Under the pieces are notes generated by a model, which worked only from the letters and a program-made list of their open reading frames with translations, ran no database searches and was not told the origin of the DNA. A DNA stretch of 21,147 nt, taken from Pelagophyceae sp. CCMP2097. Lineage: Eukaryota > Sar > Pelagophyceae. Shown piece after piece: positions 9,654 to 16,744 of the stretch. Positions within the stretch are counted from its first letter, which is position 1, and each line of letters starts with the position of its first letter. Where the stretch lies: NCBI GenBank assembly GCA_026770575.1, contig MU657308.1, positions 56,929 to 78,075 on the forward strand. The letters run 5' to 3'. The translations under genes were made by a program, and so were the position numbers.

Positions 9654-9984
9654 GCCAGCAGTCGGGGAGCGCGAGCCGCCACCACCCGGTGCGCCGGACC
9701 GCAGCAAGGACAGCATGCTGCACCTGGGCGCAGTGATTCGCACCACGGGCGAGGGCGACTTGCTGATGGGCGAGGGCGACTGGCTGATGAGCGAGAACGA
9801 CATGGAGGCAAACGTGGGTGACCTGGAGGCCGACGACGAGGCCATGTTCCCCACAGTGGCGCCTTTGGCAGCAGCGGACGTGCGCAAATACTGCATCAAG
9901 TCCGCTGCGCTGTACTGGGTCAATGTCGGCGACAGCTACTGCTCGGACGGGCGGCAAATACACTAGACAGCATCATCGAACTTG

Positions 9985-9990
9985 AATAAA
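9985..9990 (+). terminator. Poly(A) signal AATAAA after the MULE stop
   Basis: AATAAA begins 19 bases after the TAG at 9964-9966, a normal eukaryotic spacing. It supports 9966 as the 3' end of the coding region. Confidence 0.6.
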
Positions 9991-10062
9991 AACCGAACGT
10001 CCGAGGCAACACGTAATGCTGATATTGAACAGTGTTCGCGGCCGTTGGGTGCCTCAGGTACA

Positions 10063-10880
10063 GGTGGCGGCCTGCGTACGTGCTGCCGGCAGTGCAGCTC
10101 GCCGCCGGGAGCTTGGAGATAATCGGAGCGGGGTGCGTGTACGTCCGGGTGTTCGACGATACAGCGTTTTCGCCGTGGGACAAGTCGCGCTGTGTGCACC
10201 GTGAGCTATTATTTGTCTGTATTCTGACGTGACCCAATATATTCACAACGCTATTCCCGCGCACAGAGCGCCAAATTTTGTTTTGCGGCGAGACGGACCC
10301 GCAGCAGAAGTTGCCGGCGTGCTACATTCAACAGGCGTCATCGCACACTGTCTCGTAGGTCTTGCCGTTTTCGTGGAATGATTCCGGTCATAGGCGCACG
10401 GCCCGCATGTTTGACAAGTCGGTGGCGAGTGCGGAGTTCCGGCACATGATGGAATTGGGCGCGTGGGAAGCTATGCGGTACGTGCCTGGACGAATGCTCC
10501 CAATGACCCACCAAGCGATAAAGCCGATTGTACAGGGTGGGCTTTGAGCACGACGCGGCGGCCGCGGTCGCGGTCCCGTCAGTGACCGCCCCGCGAGGAC
10601 GTGGACGCGAATTTTGACGAGGCCGAGTCATCGACCTGGCGGAGACTATCATGAGGCAACAACGGATGACGGTAATCCCGCGCCGGCAGTCGGCGGAACT
10701 CGTCGAAATGCTGTTAAACCCAACGTCCTTTTCCGCGCCAGCGATTACTCTTGTGCAATGCGGACCGTGCAGCAACAGCCGCGCATAAGATGGTTACAGG
10801 GGGGCGCTGTGAGAAACCTTGAAGGATGGCCTGAGACCCCGAAACGAATATGCCAATGTAGAGCGGAGGGGCGTTTCTGA
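10063..10880 (+). pseudogene. Spliced plus-strand ORF, unrecognised, with in-frame stops
   Basis: The family is not recognised. Exon A follows a CCTCAG acceptor at about 10067 and reads YRWRPAYVLPAVQLAAG, then GCVYVRVFDDTAFSPWDKSR. It ends CAC C|GTGAGC. The intron 10201-10266 ends CGCACAG, and phase 1 is kept. Exon B reads QRQILFCGETDPQQKLPACY up to a TAG at 10356-10358. The same frame stays open beyond it as MFDKSVASAEFRHMMELGAW to a TGA at 10545-10547, then again through an Arg/Gly stretch (RRGGRGRG) to 10880, just before the 583-bp element. The long open frame across two stops suggests recent decay, readthrough, or small unrecognised introns. It follows the MULE gene on the same strand and could be element cargo. 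The minus-strand ORF here looks like a shadow. Confidence 0.42.
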
Positions 10881-10901
10881 ACCTCACCTATCGCCCCCAT
10901 A

Positions 10902-11484
10902 CAAGGGGGGGTCAACATGAAACGGATTCCACTCAGATGCAATTTTCTCGGGTTACAAACGAGGTATGGGGCCACTTTTGGTCGCTACGGCGCGGGCTGG
11001 TGGCGGCGCGGTCCCCGACGAAGGAAGTTTGTTTACGGGCTCGGTCCGCCGAGCGTGAATCCGCTTTCAAGAATAAAACGGTGCGAAACTTGACACTATT
11101 CTCTTGTAATTGCGGATTTGCGTGGGCGTTTTGAGTGAAATGAAGCCCATAACTTACAAAATGGAGCCCATAGCCTAAACTTTGGGCCAAATCCCGAAGC
11201 TCCATGGGCCACTAGGCCGGACTCTGGCGACGCCAGGGCCTACAGCCGGCCCCAATGAAGCGGCAGGGAGGTTGAACTCAGACGAAGACAATGGAGAACC
11301 ACCTCAAACCAGCTTTTGGCGACGCTATAATCGAGATTGCGCGCGGGATACGCGAAAAACGGGAGAGTTCAACCTCCAGCCCGACACCTCGGGTCGAGCC
11401 GGACATGTCCAGCCACTCAAAGTCTTCTCAAACGTGCTGTGGAGGTTCGGAAATTCGCGGCATTTTCATGTTGACCCCCCCTTG
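10902..11484. mobile_element. 583-bp TIR element, copy 1
   Basis: The 21-bp terminal inverted repeats read CAAGGGGGGGTCAACATGAA plus one A and are perfect in this copy. TA sits on both sides (10900-10901 and 11485-11486), as in Tc1/mariner-type insertion. The interior has a 90-codon minus-strand ORF (11205-10933) and a plus-strand ORF from 11291 (MENHLKPAFGDAIIEIARGI) that is also open in copy 2. Neither resembles a transposase I know, so it is probably non-autonomous. An internal 13-bp hairpin (11267-11279 with 11365-11377) covaries with copy 2. Confidence 0.88.
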
Positions 11485-11496
11485 TAGGTTCGCCAC

Positions 11497-11815
11497 GTAC
11501 AGAGCAGTGGCAACAATGGTCCGTTTGAATCATCCACTTCACGTCTTTGCGGAGGCGCTCGAACAGGCTAATGAAGAAGGGGCGACCACCCCGACGCTCC
11601 ACGCGCGCGCAACGGGCGCGCTAAAGCAAATGGCAGACGGCACGCTCGTCGGCATGATGAGGCGGTCCCAGCGGAAATGACGTGGCACGGCGCGGAGCCG
11701 GCGGTGACCCAAAGACGAAATCGGACGTGCCGTCAGCCGCTGCCGCCTCTGAGGCCCCGCCGCCGGCCGCAAACGCCACCCCTCGTCGGCCCCGAGCCGC
11801 CCGCCCCATCTAGAG
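11497..11815 (+). CDS. Short plus-strand ORF between the two 583-bp elements
   Basis: No family is recognised. A plausible coding block reads MVRLNHPLHVFAEALEQANE, then LHARATGALKQMADGTLVGM, to a TGA at 11678-11680. In a second frame the next bases read GDPKTKSDVPSAAAASEAPP and a Pro/Ala/Arg-rich end to about 11813. Joining them needs a shift or a small intron. The minus strand over the second half is also open (from ATG 11809, Ala/Gly-rich), so the strand of the low-complexity part is uncertain. The first block extends open into the right TIR of the 583-bp element, so its upstream exon, if any, was replaced or displaced by that insertion. Confidence 0.4.
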
Positions 11816-11840
11816 CCGCGCGGATAAACACGGGGCGTTT

Positions 11841-11945
11841 CTTACTCGGTATTACTCGGTTGAATTTTATTAAGTCCTTACTCGGTTTTACTCGGCAAGT
11901 GTGACCGAGTAGCCAGAGTAGCCACCTCGGTTTTACTCGGTCACT
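11841..11945. repeat. Dense ACTCGG/CCGAGT repeat block outside a clear gene
   Basis: Over 105 bases there are seven copies of the intron-type unit: TTACTCGGTATTACTCGGTT, then TTACTCGGTTTTACTCGG, then the inverted form GTGACCGAGTAGCC, then CTCGGTTTTACTCGGTCACT. This is the densest occurrence in the window and contains both orientations. It could be an intron of a minus-strand gene, with a potential donor GGCCA|GTGACC at about 11944. It could also be a free copy of the repeat. Confidence 0.75.
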
Positions 11946-12297
11946 GGCCTTCGAAAATGCTCCAAGGGGTAAACAAAATAAATATCATCACGAATCTCGG
12001 CGCAATAGGGTGCGCTGGCATCTCCGCGCGCTTCCACGGCCAACGCCGACCATGGGACGCCAAGCGGGTCGATTTGAAGTAAGCCCAACGGGCGACTCAA
12101 CTGAAGACTCTCCATGGAGAAATTCTCCAAATATGGAAAGGCGAGATCCCGATATCCACGGAGTGCATAACTTCGCCCCAAAAATCTGATATGGGAATTT
12201 TCGAGTAGCTCGGTCCACAGCCCTCCAAATGTTGAACTGCTTGGGTTAGCCTCAAGCTATCCGTCGCATGGGCATCATGCATCAATCTATGGTTCAC
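11946..12297 (-). other. Minus-strand open blocks, possible gene fragment
   Basis: Two minus-strand frames read like protein: 12297-12097 (HDAHATDSLRLTQAVQHLEG) and 12181-11946 (YALRGYRDLAFPYLENFSME, then PLGVPWSALAVEARGD). They overlap, so only one is likely real at any point. The 12153-12179 segment recurs inverted at 14602-14628, which favours a dispersed repeat over a single-copy gene. Confidence 0.25.
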
Positions 12298-12593
12298 AAT
12301 CGTCTATTTGACTGCACACCAAAGGTTCAAATGTTGGTATATTTTGGTATGTTCGCAACTTCGCCCCAGTATTTCCCTTTAAATACCTCCAAATAATTTC
12401 AGTAGTATTTTATGGAGATATTTACCGAAAATACACCACTGTAATATCCCGGTTTGCGCCCGCGAGGACATGACTGTCCGCCTCCCCTCAGGAGAGCGCC
12501 GTGCGCCGGCTGCCAAACCCTGTGCTCCGGCGGGTGAGGGTCGATAATATCTTGGCCGGCCGAGAGGGCCACAAGTCGCTTGTTTAGGAAACT
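12298..12593. other. AT-rich then GC-rich spacer
   Basis: 12300-12440 is AT-rich (repeated TATTTTGGTAT and ATTTATGG-type words). After that a GC-rich stretch precedes the stop of the minus-strand gene at 12594. No gene is supported. Confidence 0.4.
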
Positions 12594-13084
12594 CTACGGG
12601 CGCTTCACGAGCGGCTCATAGAGGTCGCGGCTGGGTGTCAGCACGCAGACGAGCGCGTCGACTGGGATCTGGAGGTCGGGCGACAAGAGCAGCGTTTGGG
12701 GTTCGCCTCGGTGCGGCGCGTTGCCTTGGTGCGGCGCGAAGATCTGGACGGCGCCCCATGGCAGGACGAGGTAGATAGCCTTGACGTAATGCAGCGCCGC
12801 GGGCGACTTGCTGGGAGACGTTGGCGGCGCGTCGATCGCGCGAAGGATCGACTGCACCACGTCGCGCTCAAGCCCTGTGGCTCCGGCCTTGACTGCCGCC
12901 GGCGCCGAATCGCGCCGCCGCTTCGCCAGCGCGTTGCCGAGCGCCGCCGTCAAGGCCTCGCCAGTGTCGCCACTGGCGCCGCCAGGCACTCGCATCGCGA
13001 GCGACCGCGCGGCGCTGTTCAATTTCGAGGACCGAGTCAGCCCGCCGATGCGCGCGCATGCAGGTTGCTGTTCGGGCCTCCGAG
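12594..13084 (-). CDS. Minus-strand ORF, unrecognised, about 160 codons
   Basis: The frame is open from about 13084 (just after an in-frame TAG) to the TAG at 12596-12594. It reads RIGGLTRSSKLNSAARSLAM, then RAIDAPPTSPSKSPAALHYV, then KAIYLVLPWGAVQIFAPHQG and ends PSRDLYEPLVKRP. The amino-acid mix is balanced, with a hydrophobic segment (AIYLVLPWGAVQIF) that could be a beta-strand core but is short for a membrane helix. There is no intact ATG at the upstream end. The first Met are internal, so an upstream exon is likely. It lies alone between the two 583-bp elements. The plus-strand ORF across it is Arg-rich and is the weaker reading. Confidence 0.5.
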
Positions 13085-13304
13085 TCTAGACATTGGCCCC
13101 TGCGAGCCTCGCAAAAGCTGGAATGCCCTGCGGTTCGGCCGATATTCAAACACGATCGACTCGCGTTATTTTGGCGATGTGCCTTTGTGGGAGGGTCGTA
13201 AATGAGTGCGGAGTGAAGCTATCGCCCCTCTCAGTGCAACGCGGTCGTCGGCAGGGCTCCTTAAGGCTAAAGCACGAAAAATAGGAAGGGGTGAAGTTAT
13301 TCTA

Positions 13305-13887
13305 CAAGGGGGGTCCAACATGAAACGGATTCCACTCAGATACAAATTTCTCGGGTTACAAACGAGGTATGGGGCCACTTTTGGTCGCTACGGCGCGGGT
13401 TGGTGGCGGCGCGGTCCCCGACGAAGGAAGTTTGTTTACGGGCTCGGTCCGCCGAGCGTGAATCCGCTTTCAAGAATAAAACGGTGCGAAACTTGACACT
13501 ATTCTCTTGTAATTGCGGATTTGCGTGGGCGTTTTGAGTGAAATGAAGCCCATAACTTACAAAATGGAGCCCATAGCCTAAACTTTGGGCCAAATCCCGA
13601 AGCTCCATGGGCCGCCAGGCCGGACTCTGGCGACGCCAGGGCCTACAGCCGGCCCCAATAAAGCGGCAGGGAGGCTGAACTCAGACGAAGACAATGGAGA
13701 ACCACCTCAAACCAGCTTTTGGCGACGCTGAAATCGAGATTGCGCGCGGTATACGCGAAAAACGGGAGAGTTCAGCCTCCAGCCCGACACCTTGGGACGA
13801 GCCGGACATGTCCAGCCACTCAAAGTCTTCTCAAACGTGCTGTGGAGGTGAGGGAATTCGCGGCATTTTCATGTTGACCCCCCCTTG
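13305..13887. mobile_element. 583-bp TIR element, copy 2
   Basis: It has the same length and orientation as copy 1, with TA on both sides (13303-13304 and 13888-13889). The left terminus differs slightly (CAAGGGGGGTCCAACATGAA); the right terminus is identical. By eye about twenty substitutions separate the copies and no indel changes the length. Sequences outside the termini are unrelated, so these are two insertions, not one duplicated block. The 90-codon minus-strand ORF (13608-13336) and the plus-strand ORF from 13694 remain open. Confidence 0.88.
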
Positions 13888-13889
13888 TA

Positions 13890-14234
13890 CCAGTTCTTTA
13901 TGTTTGATGTCCGTTGAAAGGAGTTTGGTCCGACTTTAAAATATTTAGAACGCCTTTTAAACTTTAGAATTACTCCCAAACTTTTGAAAAGATCAGTTGA
14001 ATACTAATTTGCATATGCAAATTATTTTAGGCGATTTCTCACGAGAGACCATGGAGGGGCCGCGCGGTCCATAGAGCCCTGGGCGCGGCGGCGGCACTGT
14101 TCGAGGTTGGAAGGAATCGTCTACCTTGAAGATCGCGCCCACTTAGAACGGCGACGGAGCCGTCGTTTGGGCGGGAGGCTTGCTCAAAACCGTGTTTGCC
14201 AAGTGCATCACTGTGACTCAGAACAGTGGTATTT
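13890..14234. other. Spacer without a supported gene
   Basis: An AT-rich start (TTTGCATATGCAAATTATTT near 14009, which holds the palindrome TTTGCATATGCAAA) is followed by GC-rich sequence. No ORF of note. Confidence 0.4.
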
Positions 14235-14495
14235 TCTGCCTCTTAAGTAAGGGTTGTGCGGCCTCTAAACATCTCAACTAGACATCTCGATGCTTACGAG
14301 GCAGGATCCGCGGCCCCGTTGGTGCCACAGAGACCTCCGGGCCAGGCTGCAAAACGGCCGTATTCCAAATCGATGGAACGGCGGAATCTCCTGCCTTCTA
14401 AAGGTCGTATGGCCTCTAATTACGTCAACTAGGCTGCTCGATGCTTAAGAGGCAGGATCGGTGGGCCCGTCGGGGGCCACAGGGGCCCCCGACGG
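14235..14495. repeat. Imperfect direct duplication, each unit forming hairpins
   Basis: Unit A (about 14237-14345) and unit B (about 14390-14495) share GCGGCCTCTAA / ATGGCCTCTAA, the word TCAACTAG, TCTCGATGCTTACGAGGCAG / GCTCGATGCTTAAGAGGCAG and a GTTGGTGCCACAGAGAC / GTCGGGGGCCACAGGGGC end. In each unit the start (CTGCCTCTTAAG or CTGCCTTCTAAAG) pairs with the later CTTA-GAGGCAGG, giving a stem around the conserved CTCTAA...CAACTAG loop region. Unit B ends with a further perfect 12-bp hairpin. There is no protein frame. A structured RNA or a fold-back element is possible. Confidence 0.55.
14467..14495. repeat. Perfect 12-bp hairpin CCGTCGGGGGCC
   Basis: 14467-14478 pairs perfectly with 14484-14495 (GGCCCCCGACGG) across a 5-base loop. 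It is very GC-rich. No T-run follows, so it is not a bacterial-type terminator. Confidence 0.7.
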
Positions 14496-14601
14496 CCATC
14501 TTCTTTGCCGATCGATGAGATGAGGGCCTCGCACATTTTGTTGAATTTGTATTTTTGACTTTTCAACGGATATAACTAAAGAACTGGTAGAAAGTTAAGC
14601 A

Positions 14602-14628
14602 GGGGCGAAGTTAAGCACTCCGTTGATA
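14602..14628 (+). repeat. Inverted copy of 12153-12179
   Basis: GGGGCGAAGTTAAGCACTCC and the next seven bases match the complement of 12153-12179 at 25 of 27 positions. The match ends abruptly on both sides. A shorter AACTTCGCCCC also sits at 12357-12367. Confidence 0.6.
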
Positions 14629-14778
14629 GGTCACTTTAATCAAACAGTCGGCGCGGTGGGCAGGCCAAGCGCAGTGAGCAGAGAAACGGGAGATCGCGAA
14701 GAGAAGCGGCGGGCGGTGTCAGTCACCTAGCAGTGCCGTCATTAGCGATACCCCTTGTACCGTGGCGCGCGCGCGCTA

Positions 14779-15238
14779 CAGTGCGAATGTGCGAGTAAGA
14801 TAATGGCCAAAGGCAACCCGTTGCCTTTTTTTCCTTAAAACTTAAGCGAATCGACAGTGCCTGTCGCCTTTGCCTTCTTAAAATATAAGATAATCGGCCT
14901 TGGGGGCTGTCCTCAGCCGTCATGGGCTTCGTCGCAGCTGGTAAAAAAAAGTCGCTGAATCTCGGGGTTTAGCGAAGATTTTCACGTGGACGATGCTTTC
15001 GCTGCACCGTGCATCAAGGGGTGACCACAGAAGGGACCGTGAGCGTGGTTTATCGTATGCGCCGGGTAGCAGCGGCGGCAGCCGGGGGGTGCGGGGCTAC
15101 GGTTGGTCCCGGAGGTCGACGATGACGAAAAAGTCGGCCCGCCAGCGCCTTTCGCCTTCTTAAAAAATAAGCGACTGGCGGCAGAGACCGCCTTTGCCTT
15201 TAGATAAAATCCATTATCTTACTCTCACATTCGCACTG
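14779..15238. mobile_element. 460-bp TA-flanked TIR element (MITE-like)
   Basis: Including the flanking TA, 14777-14806 and 15211-15240 form a 30-bp inverted repeat with one mismatch (CAGTGCGAATGTGNGAGTAA, then GATAATGG). TA sits at both outer edges. The interior has repeated words GCCTTTGCCTTCTTAAAATA and TTCGCCTTCTTAAAAAATAA in direct orientation, and no transposase. Size, TA target and TIR suggest a Stowaway-like (Tc1/mariner-derived) miniature element. It ends about 115 bases before the ATG of the next gene. Confidence 0.85.
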
Positions 15239-15352
15239 TATGTGCGGTCGCCGCGGCTTCGTCGCCGTGCGCAGTCGTCGTCGTCACCGCGGCATCGCGC
15301 GCGTCTCTGACGGTGTGAGTGTTGCTGTCGCTCGCGTGCTGTCGGCGACGGC

Positions 15353-16229
15353 ATGGCCCAGGGTGGCATGGGCGAGTTAGTGGACCTTCTCGGCTTCCTC
15401 TTCGACGAGGGCGGTGCGGTAGTTGCCGACGATGCCGCTGCGGCCTCGATGTACGGCGCTGCGACCCGATGCTCGTCGACGAGGGTTTCCTCGCCGCCAT
15501 GCGCGACATTGGCGCGCACCCCGACGCCGTCAACGACGCGGCGCGGCTCGGTGCGTTGAGGCGGCCGGCGGCCTGTCGACGACGATCATCAAGCTGCTGA
15601 CGACGCCTGACGCGTCACGCCCTATGGGTGCGGTTCCTTGCGACTGTGTTTGATGTGTCTCACGTTGATCTTTGCAGATTATATTTACGTAGGTGCGGCG
15701 TCGTTGGCGACGTGCATGGCGCTCGAGCAGCTCGAAAAGGCCGACCTGCTGCCCTTCCTGGAGCGCGAAGTCGACGGCGAGGATGAGTCGGACCTCTTTG
15801 TCCGCCGGGGCGGCGCGAACAAGATCCCTCGATCGGTTGTCCAGCGCATCATCAACATGTACCCCCTCTACACGTGCGCTATCCCCGATGCGCCCTTCCG
15901 GTGCTACACGGCGTCCGCCGTCGACAGCCTTGCCAATCACGACAATCTCCTTTACGCGGCCCAGGCTCTTCCGCTTTGACGGCGCCTTCTTCGGCCGCTG
16001 CACGACCACGCCGGCAGCGGCGCCGGCAGCGGCGCCGGCAGCGGCGCCGGCAGTAGCGCCGGCAGCGGCGCCGGCAGCACCCGCCTCCATTACAGGCCGT
16101 GGAACACGCCTTCGTGAGCGGCACCCAACGCCCCTCCCCGGAATCGCGAGCACCTGCGAAGTCGCATTTGTCGCCGCGGCAGCCGCCGACATCGCGCCCT
16201 GTAAAATTCTTCTTGCAGAGGAATCGTAG
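15353..16229 (+). CDS. Spliced plus-strand gene with Ala/Pro repeat, unrecognised
   Basis: The ATG at 15353 begins MAQGGMGELVDLLGFLFDEG. The reading then moves through two more frames (DPMLVDEGFLAAMRDIGAHP near 15478, then VEAAGGLSTTIIKLLTTPD near 15556), implying two single-base losses or errors. The intron 15628-15677 (ATG G|GTGCGG to TTTGCAG|AT) keeps phase and gives DYIYVGAASLATCMALEQLE, then DGEDESDLFVRRGGANKIPR, then RIINMYPLYTCAIPDAPFRC, ending at a TGA at 15977-15979. Another frame continues RFDGAFFGRCTTTPAAAP into a repeat of Ala-Ala-Pro and ends at a TAG at 16227-16229. The helical, leucine-spaced N-terminal part recalls Armadillo-type repeats, but I cannot confirm this. The poly(A) signal at 16232 supports the 3' end. 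Confidence 0.55.
16011..16078 (+). repeat. 12-bp tandem repeat CCGGCAGCGGCG
   Basis: There are nearly six units, one with a G-to-T change and C-to-A neighbours (CCGGCAGTAGCG). In the gene frame it codes Ala/Pro repeats (PAAAPAAAP). On the opposite strand the same bases give Ala/Gly repeats inside a long shadow ORF. Confidence 0.8.
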
Positions 16230-16231
16230 AA

Positions 16232-16260
16232 AATAAATACCGAGAAAAGCCGTTTTCTCG
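16232..16260 (+). terminator. Poly(A) signal and 8-bp hairpin after the spliced gene
   Basis: AATAAA at 16232-16237 follows the TAG by three bases. CGAGAAAA at 16241-16248 pairs perfectly with TTTTCTCG at 16253-16260 across a GCCG loop. The pair fits a 3' end; the hairpin's role is unknown. Confidence 0.5.
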
Positions 16261-16319
16261 TACTCCGATCGTGCCTGAAATCGTGGAATTTATTAAATTA
16301 TCTTGAATGACTCTCTGTA

Positions 16320-16744
16320 CCCGTCTGAAAACACGAAGTAGAAAACACGATTAGCCATTTAATGTATAATCGTGTACACCAAGCCCCGCGGTCCTCCCGG
16401 CGGCCGTTTGCAGCGGTGGATCCGCGCGCCTCGGCCTCCTCTAGCGACCAATCAAAGAAGTTCCGTGGCATCGCCCGTCGTTGGCCCGTCGGACGCCATC
16501 TAGATTCGCACAAAAGAGCGCGGCGCCGCGGTTCGCGCTCGTTTGCCGTCAGAGCCACCATTCTACGGTCGCGGGCGGGTTCACAGGATCATGGCACCCT
16601 ATCCCGTGCGGGGAGAGGGCGTGGAAGAGACCGCGCGCGGCCTTCTACTCGCCTGCTACCTAGAGAAACTTCGAGCGGAGATGGAAATCAGCCCGTAAAA
16701 TAGTGAATCAAATCCTCTTTAACCGCTTCGTGTTTTCAGACGGG
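16320..16744. mobile_element. Segment bounded by a 19-bp perfect inverted repeat
   Basis: CCCGTCTGAAAACACGAAG at 16320-16338 is the exact complement of 16726-16744. The interior holds an Arg-rich plus-strand ORF (16362-16703) and a minus-strand ORF (16561-16298, with PRNFFDWSLEEAEARGS) that crosses the left arm. No transposase domain is visible. No target duplication is obvious. It is probably a non-autonomous element or a fold-back unit. Confidence 0.6.

Larger units (their letters stand above)
5574..9966 (+). pseudogene. Mutator-like (MULE/FAR1-type) transposase, multi-exon, with lesions
   Basis: DNA transposase cutting at terminal inverted repeats. The N-terminal part has GGGFAIKSRGG, Cys pairs (LLCSC, GCTDC) and EHNHPLV, the layout of a WRKY/GCM1-FAR1 finger. 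Core: first Asp in LLFDTKRSTNQYG (7532), HETTESFEWVF, second Asp in YTDSDAAM (7821), C..H in HILCVYHTWKNF, and Glu in STQRIEAVHSAIQQ (8202). A SWIM finger follows (CSC 8778 to CRH 8822). The C-terminal tail is Lys-rich (KRKRG, KKTKAKAMAK). Introns 6000-6084, 7627-7722, 8379-8439, 9053-9085 and 9572-9653 are GT-AG and all rejoin in phase. Lesions: in-frame TAG 5775-5777, one extra base near T7 at 7809-7815, and one base missing near T6 at 8630. The 6279-7366 stretch does not join in frame by any simple splice. Stop TAG 9964-9966 is followed by AATAAA. The family call is firm; the exact exon set and intactness are not. Confidence 0.85.

Noticed and set aside
10338..10775. Minus-strand ORF of 145 codons
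   Set aside because: It overlaps the plus-strand frame that continues a well-phased splice junction; its Arg/Ser-rich composition looks like a shadow.
14590..14630. AAGTTAAGC words suggesting a 5S rRNA fragment
   Set aside because: Only a few bases match; no 5S helices, and the neighbouring inverted copy at 12153 explains the segment better.
13303..14759. Pairing the left end of the second 583-bp element with the CCCCTTG terminus at 14757 as one larger element
   Set aside because: The 583-bp copy already has its own right terminus with TA at 13888, identical to copy 1.
15530..16192. Long minus-strand ORF of 220 codons with Ala/Gly repeats
   Set aside because: It is antisense to the spliced gene at 15353, whose intron phase and poly(A) signal support the plus strand; the repeat keeps several frames open.
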